64,000 nt of DNA from Cristatella mucedo (GCA_009760855.2 WPIO01000140.1:809501-873500), one strand, 5' to 3'; shown: positions 1 to 56,638, counted from the first letter of the stretch. A program made the numbers and translations. Notes: generated from the letters alone by a model not told the origin.

Positions 1-33
1 CAGCACTATAAACCCTAAGGGATTTACTTAGGC

Positions 34-218
34 CAGCTGGTTCTCAACCTGTGAGTCGCAACTCCTTTGGGGGTCGAACGACCCTTTCACAGGGGTCGCC
101 TAAGGCCATCGTAAAACATGCATTTCCACATTTGACACACCATAATTGTATGGCTGGGTGTCGCCACAACATGAGCTGTATTAAAGGGTCGCGGCATTAG
201 GAAGGTTGAGAACCACTG
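34..218. mobile_element. SPIN-like hAT MITE (non-autonomous DNA transposon)
   Basis: The element begins CAGCTGGTTCTCAACC and ends with the inverted complement GGTTGAGAACCACTG, giving terminal inverted repeats of about 15 bp. It is flanked by a perfect 8-bp direct repeat ACTTAGGC (26-33 and 219-226), the target-site size of hAT transposons. Inside, the stretch with GGGGGTCGAACGACCC and CACAGGGGTCGCCTAAG near the left end, and AAAGGGTCGCGGCATTAGG near the right end, match my memory of the SPIN (SPACE INVADERS) family. At 185 bp it has no coding capacity. SPIN assignment is from memory; the hAT MITE structure is seen directly. Confidence 0.88.
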
Positions 219-479
219 ACTTAGGCAATCTCAAACCCCCAAGCCATGCACTGCCGACCGACCAACAGTGATGCAACCTACTTGGTAATGTGACCAATCA
301 TGACACGTTTTGCATACTAGGCATATTATTCTACTGTTTAAGAAATGAGAAGATTAATATTATATCAGTTCCAAAGCAACTACGCTAGTTAGCAAAATTG
401 CTTCGATCGACACGGGAAAATGTGTAGCAAACAAGTACCTGGCAGCATGTGCATCACAAGAGTAATTATCAATAATCAC

Positions 480-1300
480 ATAACTCGAGTCAACACTTGC
501 ACATATGCCATCATAATGCGAACCACCATATTTACCGAAACGTTCTCGGGCTCCTCTGGTAACTCATCATGTGCTGCATTCAGGATGTACTTCTTTGCTT
601 TCGCATACGGCCTACGGTGAAAGACAACCACGATGTTTCAGTATTCAATTACTTAATGACTGGGGTAATAAGCAGTGGCTACACCATCATTTCTAATCAC
701 GTTCTGTATGTGGCTTGGCATGGACGCCATGATTATCGCACATAATGCCCGACCAGTTTTTCGCCTCATTGACATAGTACCTAATAAGACATCAACGAAG
801 GAAATACGAATAGTTCTTAGGATCTTTCACTTAGCTCCAAGTGTTTTCGACAGGGTTCCGATCAGGGCTCATGCTTGGTCATAGCTAGACAGTAAGTGGA
901 GGATAACCGTGAGTATGACTATTGTCGAAACGTTCTTTCACCGAGAGGGCAGTGTGCTAAGGATCATTATCCCGTTGCCATAAGAAGTCTAGCTCTTCCA
1001 CCTCATCGCATTTGGAATACAGACATCTGCGAGTATCTATCTATGCTTGTACACAATGCCTTCCATGTGGCAGAGCTCGGGTAGAACTGCTTCAAGTGTT
1101 CCATTCATCGATCCTCAGCTGCTGAACTTCACCTTCTTCAGCAGGCAGTAATCGTGGCAGGCTCCTCGAATACGCCACTTTGCACATACTATGCTGCTAG
1201 TATTTAAAGTGGAATAGCTGCAACACCACTTCCGTCCAAGCTTCACTGGCTCCCCAAGTTTTGATGACTAGATGAGACGCTATGTGAAGTTGCATGTCGA
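480..1300 (-). pseudogene. Decayed Tc1/mariner-family transposase
   Basis: Read on the minus strand, about 1000-840 encodes in one frame, with stops, FLWQRDNDP..HTALSVKERF and then SPDRNPVENTW. These correspond to the QxDNDPxHT and SPDxNPIExxW motifs that surround the second Asp and the Glu of the Tc1 DD34E catalytic triad. Weaker similarity continues towards 1300. An open minus frame at about 625-480 lies where the C-terminal part would be but is not diagnostic. Several stops make it a pseudogene. Terminal repeats were not identified. It sits just downstream of the QTRT2 stop codon. Confidence 0.7.
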
Positions 1301-1521
1301 GTGCACCGACAAAGCACTGCAGCTCGACAGACATTGCAACGTATGAATTTATCGGGCAGCTAAATCTGACTGCTCGGATCCTCTGGGAACAATTCTACTC
1401 TTCTACTAATACTAATTCTTCCCACTTTTCACTTGACGGTAACAGATACAGCTTGCGCCGTAAGTCCAAAGCTGTAGCTGTAACTCCAACAAAAATCTCC
1501 ATCGTGAATTCGGGAAGGAAT

Positions 1522-15301
<13,780 letters not shown>

Positions 15302-15760
15302 CGCGCCGGCACACGCTGCAACGGCTTAGGTCAAGGCCGCTCTAGAAATGAAAACAGAAAATAATTGGGACGCCATTAGGGGTAGCGCCGATAATTTTTC
15401 GCAAACGATGACGCGACGGTCCCATTGGTTGACATTATCGTCTTAGTTAGCACTGCTAGGTAAAGGATACTGCGTTTAGCGCTTTTAAATAAAAATATAC
15501 TTAACCACAAGAAGAGGCTACAATTTCATGGCATTCAACTAATGTCGGGAAAGTCAGGAAGGTCAAGAACGTCGTCTTCCGTTCTCTTGGCCCTAGGGTG
15601 GATTAAAGTTGTCCCTATGAATTCCGTTATGCAAGATCGTAGATCAAGCCTGAAGATCTGTTAGCAGAACGGTGATCCGAGTGCCACTTTAAGGCAACTG
15701 TGCATGTACTGCGGTGCATCTCGAGTTGTGCCGATCTATATGTAAGCTGCTGCTGAGGAT
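15302..15760. other. 5' flank of QTRT2
   Basis: About 460 bases upstream of the QTRT2 start codon, where the promoter and 5' UTR should lie. No TATA box in a convincing place and no repeat was recognised. Confidence 0.4.
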
Positions 15761-16604
15761 TTTAGTGCGATCAGGCGATTGCAGCTGGTGCAAAACTCGG
15801 CAGCTAGGCTTGTCTGTCGTGGGAGTAGCAGGCGTCACATTACTCCACTTCTCGCCGACCTGCACTGGCTACCAGTCAAGCAACGTATTGACTTTGTAGC
15901 GCCCTGCTGGCCTTGGCTGAATTTTAGCACGAACAAGAGCTGTTCGGAGGCGGGCTAGAACTCCTTTGTCCTGGAGTAGTGAGCCAGAGAGGAGCGTCAG
16001 TGCGGTTAGAGAAGAAGCGCTTAGGAGCAAGCCAGGAAGCTCTCCGACCAGCGGTGGCGAGTCAGCCTTTGGAATTGGTCCGATACCCGCGGGAGCGGCT
16101 GATTGATGTTGGCTGGCCTGTCAACCTTCGCCATCACTCTGTCCAAAAAGAATCGTCTGGAACCCATTCGCCATTCAAGCTGGACAGAGGGGACATTCCA
16201 GTGGCCTAGTGCCGGTATTAATTCCTCACCGTAATGGGCCATGGTGTCGGGCCCAATACCACTAAGCTCTTGCCCCATTGTCTCAGCCAAGTATTTAAGA
16301 GTCGAGCGACGCTCGCTCTGGGTCTCTTGCCTCGTGTCTTTTGTCTTTGGTCCGGCTCTGCGCCTCGACGCCGTCGGGCACTCGTTTTCTCTGAAAGCGA
16401 GGGAGGAGGGCGGGCTGTCCGCCGACGATGGACGGAACAGGACGAGACAGCTCTAGGAGGATTCGGTGGAACTCCACCGAACACGGTCGTATCGCGCCCG
16501 AGCTGGCATTTTGTGTTCTTTCGTGTTTTGAGTGTGCGCGCTAGCACGTGGTCTCGGCATAGGGATTTGCCGGTGTGAGCTGGCGTGGTTGGCGAGTGTG
16601 GAGC

Positions 16605-17076
16605 CCTAGTTCACCGGGTAGGGTTTGGGCTCCGGTTCGCGCTCCGGTGTGGAGAAGTATTTCCTCCACAGGAGTGCTTGAGTTGGCGCGTGTGGAATAT
16701 TCCTGTCGCACTGTTGGAAACCGAGTTCTAGTTCACCGGTCAGGGTTTAGACTCTGGTTTGGGCTCCGTCTATTTGGGTCGTTTCCCATTATACACGTAA
16801 GTAGCCCCAGTGTGAAGACGTATTTCCTCCGCAGGAGTGCTTGAGTTGGCGCGTGTGGAATATTCCTGTCGCACTGTTGGAAACCGAGTTCTAGTTCACC
16901 GGTCAGGGTTTAGACTCCGGTACGCGCTTCAGTGCGGAGAAGTATTCCCTCCGCAAGAGTGTTTAAGTTGGCGTGTTTGGGGTATTCCCTCGGCACAGGT
17001 GGGAACGGATTCCTAGTTCACCGGTTAGGGTTTAGGGTCCGGGTCGCGCTCAGTGTGGAGGAGTATCCCCTCCGCA
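16605..17076 (+). repeat. Four imperfect tandem units inside the LTR
   Basis: Each unit begins with CTAGTTCACCGG (about 16607, 16732, 16892, 17013) and contains a hairpin-forming segment at 16648-16670, 16811-16833, 16933-16955 and 17054-17076. Spacing is 121-160 bp. Confidence 0.85.
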
Positions 17077-17144
17077 AATGTAAAGCGCCTAGAAAGAGAT
17101 TAAGTTCTCTGAGGGCGCTTTATCAAGTGCAATATTATTATTAT
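17077..17144 (+). mobile_element. 68-bp LINE family 1 tail inserted in the LTR
   Basis: The stem-loop AATGTAAAGCGCCTAGAAAG .. GAGGGCGCTTTATCAAGTGC with an ATT repeat lies between CTCCGCA and AGAGTGTT, which are contiguous in the neighbouring tandem unit. It is a nested, extremely 5'-truncated LINE insertion. Confidence 0.85.
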
Positions 17145-17961
17145 AAGAGTGTTGGTGCAGTTGAGAGCGTGCGAGGAGTGTGGAGATAAAGCTGAACTAG
17201 ACGCGCAGCGACTTTGTGCGCTTGCGAATAAAGTTCAGTAAAATCCCCAATCTGTGTGTCTCGCTTCCGATTCACGCCGCGGACTCACGACCCCCTTTAA
17301 TAACGGTAAGCAGGTCAGCTCGTTTCGTGGCGACCAGCTTATTGCGCGTAGGCGCGCACCGAACGGCATTAGGCGATAGGCTACGCCGCTAGGTAAGCGG
17401 CAGGTCAAGCTTACCCCGCCGAGCCTTCGTCGTTACAACTTCAAGGTATTGTCGCTCACTTTTAGGTCCCTTCATTCTATGGCTCCAGCCTATCTCTCCG
17501 ACATACTCCCCCATCAGGCCAAGCATCGTACCACCCGCTTTTCGGAATCCAACAGTCTACAAATACCTCGTACAAACCTTAAATCCTTTGGAGACCGTGC
17601 ATTTAGTTCATATGCTCCCAAAGCCTGGAACTCCCTCCCGACCTGCGTCAGAACATCCCCTGACTTGACCACATTTAAAAGGAACCTAAAAACACACCTA
17701 TTTAGGACAGCATTTAGTGGGTCCCTGTGATTCGTCCTTGATGTGCTTATGCGTGCTGACACTGTGCATGCTGCCACTAACCACATTTGCATGCTGACCC
17801 TGTGCATGTCACCCCTAACCATGCTATTCATTTTGTTTGTTTTTCAAGCATGATTTTACTTACCATTCAATTGCATTTCCCTTTGCAGCAAATGTAAAGC
17901 GCCTAGAGAGATTAATTTCTCTGAGGGCGCTTTATCAAGTGCATTATTATTATTATTATTT

Positions 17962-19300
17962 AACGCCCATTCACGTCAGTATGTACCCAGGCTAGGTTCG
18001 GTTGGCTGGGACCGGACGGCTATAATGAGGGTAAGGGTCACCGGCTTGGCCGGGGTCGAACGTAGGGCATGGCCGGATGTGCGGTGACGTGAAGACGTCA
18101 GGGCTCTTGGGTAGGATAATTTGGCCGAGTAAGTCGTGGTGCTGGAGGCTCTCGGTATCGCCGAGTTATGCACCTGCGTGGATGCAGGCGTGCTCCGGCG
18201 ATGCTGCTACGCACGCAAGGCAACGAGTACCCTAGCGGAGCTGGATAGCATGCTCGTTGTTAAGACTTGTATATTCCTCGTTCCCGTGTAGCGTGTTTGT
18301 GACCCTACCCCCCCCCCGTGTGTTGGCGTCTTTCGGCGGGAGCTCTAGACTGCGGTGAACGTCGACTCCGACTAGCCAAATTTTAGTGTACGCTCGTACT
18401 GTTGGATTCGGAATCGGTACAACAGCAGGATTGTGGAAGCCGACTGACCAACTAACAGGTTTGTTCGGGCTTGCTTCGTCGTCTTGCGCCCCTGTAGTGT
18501 ACTTTGTTTAGGACCCTCCCTGTAGACTTGTTTAGTTCTCCTGTTGTTGTTGGCGCACGCGTTATTATAAAAACAAAAACGTATAACCTGAGGGCCGCTC
18601 GTCTTACCCTAGCTCGGCGAAATGGCGAGCGGTAGCGTGGGAGTATGGCGGGAAATGACATCTGACCCCTGGAACTCGGCTTACAAGTATATACAGTACG
18701 TTCGTTTGTGCTAAGAAATACCGCACATATGCCAGCCAGAAAGGATGAACATTTCAAAGAATTCCCTAATCTTTCTTTAATTTTGACGTTAGGTACAGCG
18801 GTAGTTGCATCAGTAACATCACCCTGAGCAAGTCGCGAAAATGTGACGAAATTCTGCTAACAGTATTCTACTAATCTCGGTGAACTTCCACAGACAGTCA
18901 AGTACTTGCATATGGGATTGAAAATCGTTCCGGTTTTAGAAAGAGAAAAATCAGTTTTTTCATATTTGTCTAACCTGGTAAAAGATTGCCAGCTGTAATA
19001 TATCCCAAGAGCAGGCAGGAAAAACTGGACGCAGTGGCTTATTCAAAATCATAGAAGGCCGAGTTCTCCGATTGCCCCGCCACAACATTATCATTTATGG
19101 CGATGAAAGATAGGAAAATAAGGAACGTGAGATGAAAACGATTCGTCAGGGCATCGGCCCAAAGAGAATCAAGAAAAGCGTCTTCAAGAGAAGCTTCAAG
19201 AGCTGAACCAGAGAAACTAGTTAGTCTAATGAAACGAATGTTGGGACGATAAGAACGATAACGATAATGAAGAATAAGTTCTAAGCAATGAGACTAGCTC
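17962..19300. other. GC-rich intergenic stretch, content unknown
   Basis: The first 700 bases or so are GC-rich and CpG-containing, with a poly-C run near 18307, unlike the AT-richer surroundings. No gene, known repeat or terminal repeat was recognised. From about 18750 the base composition returns to background. Confidence 0.4.
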
Positions 19301-19307
19301 AGGTAAT

Positions 19308-19380
19308 AATAATAATAATGCACTTGATAAAGCGCCCTCAGAGAACTCAATCTCTTTTTAGGCGCTTTACATTTGCTGGT
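19308..19380 (-). mobile_element. LINE family 1 tail-only insertion
   Basis: AAT repeat, then ATAAAGCGCCCTCAGAGAAC and TAGGCGCTTTACATTTGCTG: the terminal stem-loop with no coding part. Confidence 0.85.
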
Positions 19381-19686
19381 ACAGAGAAACTCCGGGAAAG
19401 CAACTGGGAGCCCTGCATCAAGAAAACAGTCGTTAATTACCAAAGAACAGCCCTAATACAAGCACAAGAATGCATCAGTTCCACAAGTCCCTCTTGTTTT
19501 GTATGCCTAGTGGGCATTAGAACTATAATTGATATGCAATAACCAAGTTGTCTCAGCGATCAACAAATATTACACTATGCCTACCCGGCTAAGTGTAGTG
19601 ACAACAGGCTCAAACACGACACTACAAAGTCGGCGAACCAAGTTGACAAGCAATCCTTCATAACAAAATCTGAAGTTCCAAATTCT

Positions 19687-20479
19687 TTTTATTAATGCAG
19701 TATTTCTCGAGAGTGCGTAGCACAATTATATGGGCATGTATGAGATGCCATCTCCACAGCAGTTACACGTGGGTATGGGTATATAAGAACAATAAAATTA
19801 TAAGAAATATGTCACACAGCTACTGTACATAAAAACATTAGACAAGCGTGCTGTGTCACTGCCAGCGCAGATCATGCCAAGGAAGGAGCTGCAATGTCAG
19901 CTATGACTAGATGCTGACTAACAGCTCTCTTAATCTCGGCTAATGTGATGCGACAACTTGTTGACAAGTCGAGGCTCCAAAGGCGACCATGAAGGCAGGC
20001 ATAAAAAGGTAGCAACAGCACGCATGCATAAATCCTGCATTACCAATGCACGTTACCAGTGCTATTTCATTTCTAGTTTAGGCATGCACAAAATATGGCA
20101 TCGTAAACAGCGATCGTCGCAGATGCTTGTCGTATTTTGGTATACCTACACGATCTAAATAAAATCATACAAACTAGTATACACGGGATCTAAAATCATT
20201 CAAGGCAACATATTTTGGTCTAACAAAAGAGGAACGACTGCCATTACAAAACTTGAGCAAGAACGTTCCTTTTGGAGCTTCAGCAGCAGCAACCAGTATG
20301 AGCATGTGCATCACTTTTTAAAACAAAATGGATGTGCACGAATGCAGCCTGTATGCGTGAGTTCCTATTCGATGACGTTACGGTTTTATCCGACATCTCC
20401 GTCGGGATGTAGACGATCAACATGAAATGAATCAACCGATACTTACTGGTAGTATCCTTAACAGGCACGGCAATAGTCG
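19687..20479 (-). other. Probable 3' UTR of the LAP gene
   Basis: Runs from the stop codon of the LAP gene to an AATAAA on the minus strand (plus-strand TTTATT at about 19688). A consensus donor CCA|GTAAGT at about 20446 lies 33 bases beyond the stop and could mark a 3'-UTR intron or an alternative transcript. Confidence 0.45.
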
Positions 20480-52463
<31,984 letters not shown>

Positions 52464-52782
52464 CTTACAAATTGAGTAGCCTTCAGACCACCCGACAGGC
52501 GGACGACTTCGAGTTGTGTTCACGGCAGTCGGCAGCAGTCAATGACGGTCGCTACATGCGTCTAAATGGGTCAGTCGTATGCACGATTGCCAACCATTAG
52601 CCCACTCGCCACCTACTTCCGGGGCGGGGCTGGAGTGGGCGGCCTCTTATTTCTTTCCGGCTTACTCACGATTACCCTGGGGAAAGGTGCAACTGGAGCT
52701 TATCGGCTGGCTGACAGTTACAGAGCCTAGTGTTTCAGGATGTGGCTCCTTGGTTAATACCCCTCGCGTAAGGCTAAACTAT

Positions 52783-52925
52783 AATTATAAATATAATTCA
52801 TTTATATGGCGCCTCAAGAGAAATCTTAAATCTCTATTCGGGCGCTTCACGGGAGTCGAGCACACGACCTCAGTAAAACCATGGTCGGGTCGAGTACGTT
52901 GACCGCTAGACCAAACCAGCTCGGC
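52783..52925 (-). mobile_element. SINE family B
   Basis: Minus strand: TCTAGCGGTCAACGTACTCG, B-box-like GTGTGCTCGACTCC and the stem-loop tail ending in TAAATGAATTATA. Lies about 320 bases upstream of the LAP start codon. Confidence 0.65.
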
Positions 52926-53034
52926 TCCTAGTTATATTATGTAGTTATTATTAAGCTAAATGATGAAAGCTCTGGCAGCTGAGCGGCCTGGCCAGTGTCT
53001 AAAGAGAAAGAATCCTACACTATAAATGCGGTAA

Positions 53035-53140
53035 TAATAATAATAATAATAATTCACTTGATAAAGCGCCCTCAGAGAACTTAATCTCTCTCTAGGCGCT
53101 TTACATTTGCTGTAAAGTGAAATGCAATTGAAAGTAGTAA
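53035..53140 (-). mobile_element. LINE family 1 tail-only insertion
   Basis: AAT repeat (53030-53052), GATAAAGCGCCCTCAGAGAA, TAGGCGCTTTACATTTGCTG and a few bases of 3' UTR; well conserved, so probably young. Confidence 0.88.
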
Positions 53141-53315
53141 CATTATAAGCCACTGTCCTACGGTGGCACGGCTAAGATGGTTCGCGTTTTAATGTTCGTT
53201 CTCTCCTTTTTTTTTATTCAATGGTTAGTAGTCTTGCATCCTGATGTATCAACCAAGTGATTTGTCCAATACCTAAGCAGAAGCTGACGGGTGGCTGGTT
53301 CCACAGCCTCAGTTT

Positions 53316-54210
53316 ATCTCCGTCTATAACTCCACAAAGCCACAGAGACTATGTGGGTGTTACGAAGGGCAGTTTTGTATAGCGCACTCACAGTCTAAGC
53401 GGCTTTCGGTAGCCAGCAGACTTTGTCTTACGCAACAAAGAGAAAGTGGGAAGCAGAGCAGAGTCACGAGAGCATTTGAGGTAGTGAGTAGCATGGAAGT
53501 AGCAGCTCAGGACCGCTGAAAATGATGTGTCATAGTCGGCAGCAGGAGAGTAGTCGTCGTTGCTCAAGAATTGGGGGGAGCGAGTTCCACAGTCTAGGAC
53601 CTGCAGAGCTAAAGCTTCTGTCGCCAACGGTCTTTAAGCGGAGGAATGGAATAGCTAATTTATTGGCCACACACGACCTGAGGGCGCGAACAGGCTGAAA
53701 CTGATGCAGCAGTTCAGCTAGGTACGAAGGAGCGAAGCCGTGGCGGGCCTTGTGGGTCAGCGTAAGAACCTTGATCTGAATCCGTTGGTCAACCGGCATC
53801 CATCCTAGCTCTTTTAGCAAAGGAGACACGTGCTCAAACCTCTGGGACTTGAAGACTAGCCTTGCAGCCATATTCATAGTCAGCTGCAGTGGCCTAATCA
53901 CGTTCTTTGGTAGCCCAGCCAAAAGGGAATTACAATAATCAAGCCGAGACAGAACTAAAGAGGTAGTTAAATTTTTTACAAGCAACTGTGGGAGACAGCT
54001 CCTGATCTTGGATAGAGATCGGACGTGCTGACTAGCTGTAGAAGCAGTCTTTTGAATGAAGCTTTTAAAATTGAGGCAGTTGTCGAGAACGACACCTAAA
54101 TTTCGAGCACGTGGTGATGGTCGCACAATAGCATCACCTATTAGAAGAGCAAAGTCTTTTAATCCATCCACACGCTTAGGGTGTCCTATGAGCAGCAGTT
54201 CAGTGCATGA
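53316..54210 (-). mobile_element. LINE family 2 (second L2/CR1-like lineage), RT C-terminal half
   Basis: One minus-strand frame is open from about 54205 to about 53550 with [40 protein letters not shown] and PRLWNSLPPIL, typical of the RT thumb/C-terminus of L2/CR1-like elements. The sequence shares little with family 1 at the base level and lacks its stem-loop. The 5' end meets a SINE at about 54213. Confidence 0.88.
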
Positions 54211-54212
54211 AA

Positions 54213-54355
54213 ATGAACGCGGTTCAGGTGCTCGCCCGACCAAGGTCTGACTGAGGTCGTGGGCTCGAGCCCCGAGGCATATGTGAAGCGCTTGAATAGA
54301 GATTAAGTTCTCTTAGGGCGCCATTTAAATGAATTATATAATTATATAGCAAGCT
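54213..54355 (+). mobile_element. SINE family B
   Basis: GGTGCTCGCCCGACCAAGG, GTGGGCTCGAGCCCC and the tail GTGAAGCGCTTGAATAGAG, then GGGCGCCATTTAAATGAATT. Directly abuts the truncated family 2 LINE. Confidence 0.8.
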
Positions 54356-54474
54356 GGACTAAAGCCTTAGAAGTTGTCACATCACCTGCAGCTGGGATAA
54401 AATGGCCTACTGCGGGGCTTGAACCCATGATCTAGGTCATGAAAGGTGAGAACCGTTCAGGTAATAATAATAAT

Positions 54475-54535
54475 AATAATGGACTTGATAAAGCGCCCTC
54501 AGATAACTTAATCTCTTTCTAGGCGCTTTGCGAAA
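54475..54535 (-). mobile_element. LINE family 1 tail-only insertion
   Basis: AATGGACTTGATAAAGCGCC and TTTCTAGGCGCTTTGCG with the AAT repeat at the 3' end; only about 60 bp. Confidence 0.85.
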
Positions 54536-54842
54536 GGATACACCTCCTGAACCTCTTAAACATGAACGGGATATAGATAAAGCATCTAAGACAATTCAGC
54601 TAGCCTCGTTATACATTTGATAGAATTGGGTAGGCGTGATGATGAGAGACAAGATGAATGACAAAAACAGAGAAAGCTTGCAAATATTAATTGAATCCAT
54701 ATGTTAAAAAGTAATCATGATGGTAACAAGATGATTTTACTGTATCCTAAGAAAAATATATTTCTTTCCAGCACTTTACGTATGCTGAATAGCAGACCGT
54801 GAAGTGCATGAAGGATCACAATTTAGTGGGTCTAATTTAGGA

Positions 54843-54845
54843 CGA

Positions 54846-54877
<32 letters not shown>

Positions 54878-54945
54878 CACTTGATAAAGCGCCCTCAGAG
54901 AACTCAATCTCTTTCTAGGCGCTTTACATTTGCTGCAAAGGAAGA
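54843..54945 (-). mobile_element. LINE family 1 tail-only insertion with (AAT)n
   Basis: A ten-unit AAT repeat at 54847-54877, then the perfect stem-loop ATAAAGCGCCCTCAGAGAAC .. TAGGCGCTTTACATTTGCTG. Confidence 0.88.
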
Positions 54946-55194
54946 ATGCTCCTGATTGGCTCAAATCCTTGTATTTCAAGGCAGCTCTTCAGTCAATATC
55001 TTGAACACGTAACCCCACCGATACCACCGTTTCCTATCCACTCGCACGGTGGTAAATGAAATGCATACCTGAACCGCCAGTAAACTTTAGTCTTTGGTTT
55101 AGTGATGCTTAAAGTTACACAACGTAGTAAGGTTTCACTTTCTCTTAAGCAAAATGAAGGGTTTGCAGGGGAGAATGAAAGAGGAAGATACGGA

Positions 55195-55290
55195 GGCAGA
55201 GACAAGGGTAGAGACAAAAGTAGAGAGAGAGAGAGAGAGAGAAAGAGAGACAAAGAGAGTTAGAGAGAGAGGGAGGGAGGGAGGCACTTT
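55195..55290. repeat. GA-rich low-complexity stretch
   Basis: GAGA runs mixed with GGGA units on the plus strand. Confidence 0.85.
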
Positions 55291-56479
55291 CTGACAGGAA
55301 TAGCAGAGAACTTCATGTGCCAGTTGAGGCATCGGCGGGTTGGCATTTCTATTATCACGGCATCTGCTGCAACCGTGTCCCCGATGTCCTGCACGTACCC
55401 AGTTCAGTAGACCGTAGATTTAGCAAGGGGGGATGCACTTAAGTTTGCCAAAGTGGCCTTCGTGTACAAGCTGCAGTAGTTGCCTTCATTACGATTTCGG
55501 AATGACCACCTGGTCCCCATTGCAGATAAGACCATGAAGTGTGTGGCTCACACTTCCGACACCATGGCACGTGTAGATAAGCAGCTTCATTGCAACCGAT
55601 TGGCGCCCGCTCGGCCCCTTCCGCCCGAGTCGTCCCGAAAGCTCCGGTAACAAACCGGCGGGTTACTTCGGTGCATGCTAGCCGTGCCTGCTGACGAAGC
55701 TTAGCTATACAACAGCGAGCTCTCTTTTAGAGCACCGGAAAGCGAGCGGCGTGATTTGGGAATCTCTGAGCCGTGTCTCTTTTCCAAACTGGACCTCGAT
55801 TCCGTATACCCGAACTGGACGGATGGCAGCGCCTACGCCTCGAAGTCATGCTCGCTATCTGTGACGCTAGATACTCGTTGGCTGTACTGCGGCGGTGGGA
55901 ATTTTCACATGACTCAACACTGACCGTGAGTAGACGCAGTCTGAAGTATATGACTTATGTAACTCACGCGCAAGGCAGCAAGCCAGGAGCAGACGTGCTT
56001 CTTGTGATATATGCGCATTCTATCAGACGCAATTTAATAATTATTAAACTAGTGGCACGACGTGGTTTGTCGACGCCATTGCTGTTGCCACTTACTTACA
56101 TTATGAAGTGATAGGGATACGGTAAATTTATTAGTGACTGAAAATACTCTCAATATTCCCAATAATGTTTTCGTTATAACAATCGGTCGCCGTATGCAGA
56201 AAGCCACGGCTGTGATCACTAGGTGATCGGCGTAATCGCATGCTGAAAAATATCGATCCGTCGGCTGCACATCGACGGCAGGGAATAAAAGCAGCCAGGA
56301 ACGACACAGCCGAACGGTAAATCCCGAGGCGCCATGCTAAATTGAAAATGATTAGGGACGAAGTCGAGCAGTTTCCGGCTGAAGGTTGGGGCGGTCGAGC
56401 GAAAGCGAATATGAGTCGGAAATAGTTTCCGATTGCAGCCGAAGCGCGCGAGTTAAGGCGTTTGAGATTGGATCGGAGC

Positions 56480-56539
56480 TCCGACTGCGCAGCTCACTCA
56501 GTCCGACTGTGCAGCTCACTCAGTCCGACTGCGCAGCTC

Positions 56540-56545
<6 letters not shown>
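56480..56545 (+). repeat. 22-bp unit, three tandem copies
   Basis: TCCGACTG(C/T)GCAGCTCACTCAG repeated at 56480-56501, 56502-56523 and 56524-56545, with one base change in the middle copy. It runs straight into the GA array. Confidence 0.95.

Positions 56546-56636
<91 letters not shown>
56543..56636. repeat. (GA)n microsatellite
   Basis: About 46 pure GA units on the plus strand. Confidence 0.97.

Positions 56637-56638
<2 letters not shown>

Larger units (their letters stand above)
15895..17437 (+). mobile_element. Solo LTR (or very short LTR element), 1,543 bp
   Basis: Starts TGTAGCGCCC and ends CGTTACA, flanked by the 4-bp duplication ACTT (15891-15894, 17438-17441). Homologous LINE copies give the empty site ATTGACTTCAAGG. 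A TATA-like box TATTTAAG lies at 16292-16299 and a polyadenylation signal AATAAA at 17227-17232, so the U3-R-U5 order runs on the plus strand. No gag or pol frame is present. The central 16600-17080 part is made of about four imperfect tandem units. The superfamily is not determined. Confidence 0.85.
15765..17961 (+). mobile_element. LINE family 1 copy split by an LTR insertion
   Basis: The RT C-terminal frame ([11 protein letters not shown] .. LHWLPVKQRIDF) runs to 15894, is interrupted by 15895-17437, and resumes at 17442 with FKVLSLTFRSLHSMAPAYLS to a stop at 17728-17730. The 3' stem-loop and ATT repeat end at about 17961. Joining across the insertion restores the order seen in uninterrupted copies such as the one at 62013. 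Confidence 0.92.

Noticed and set aside
52464-52523. Upstream in-frame start for the LAP gene
   Set aside because: The codon at 52523 is GTG, not ATG. The first ATG, at 52463, gives the MFxC N-terminus conserved in LAP proteins.
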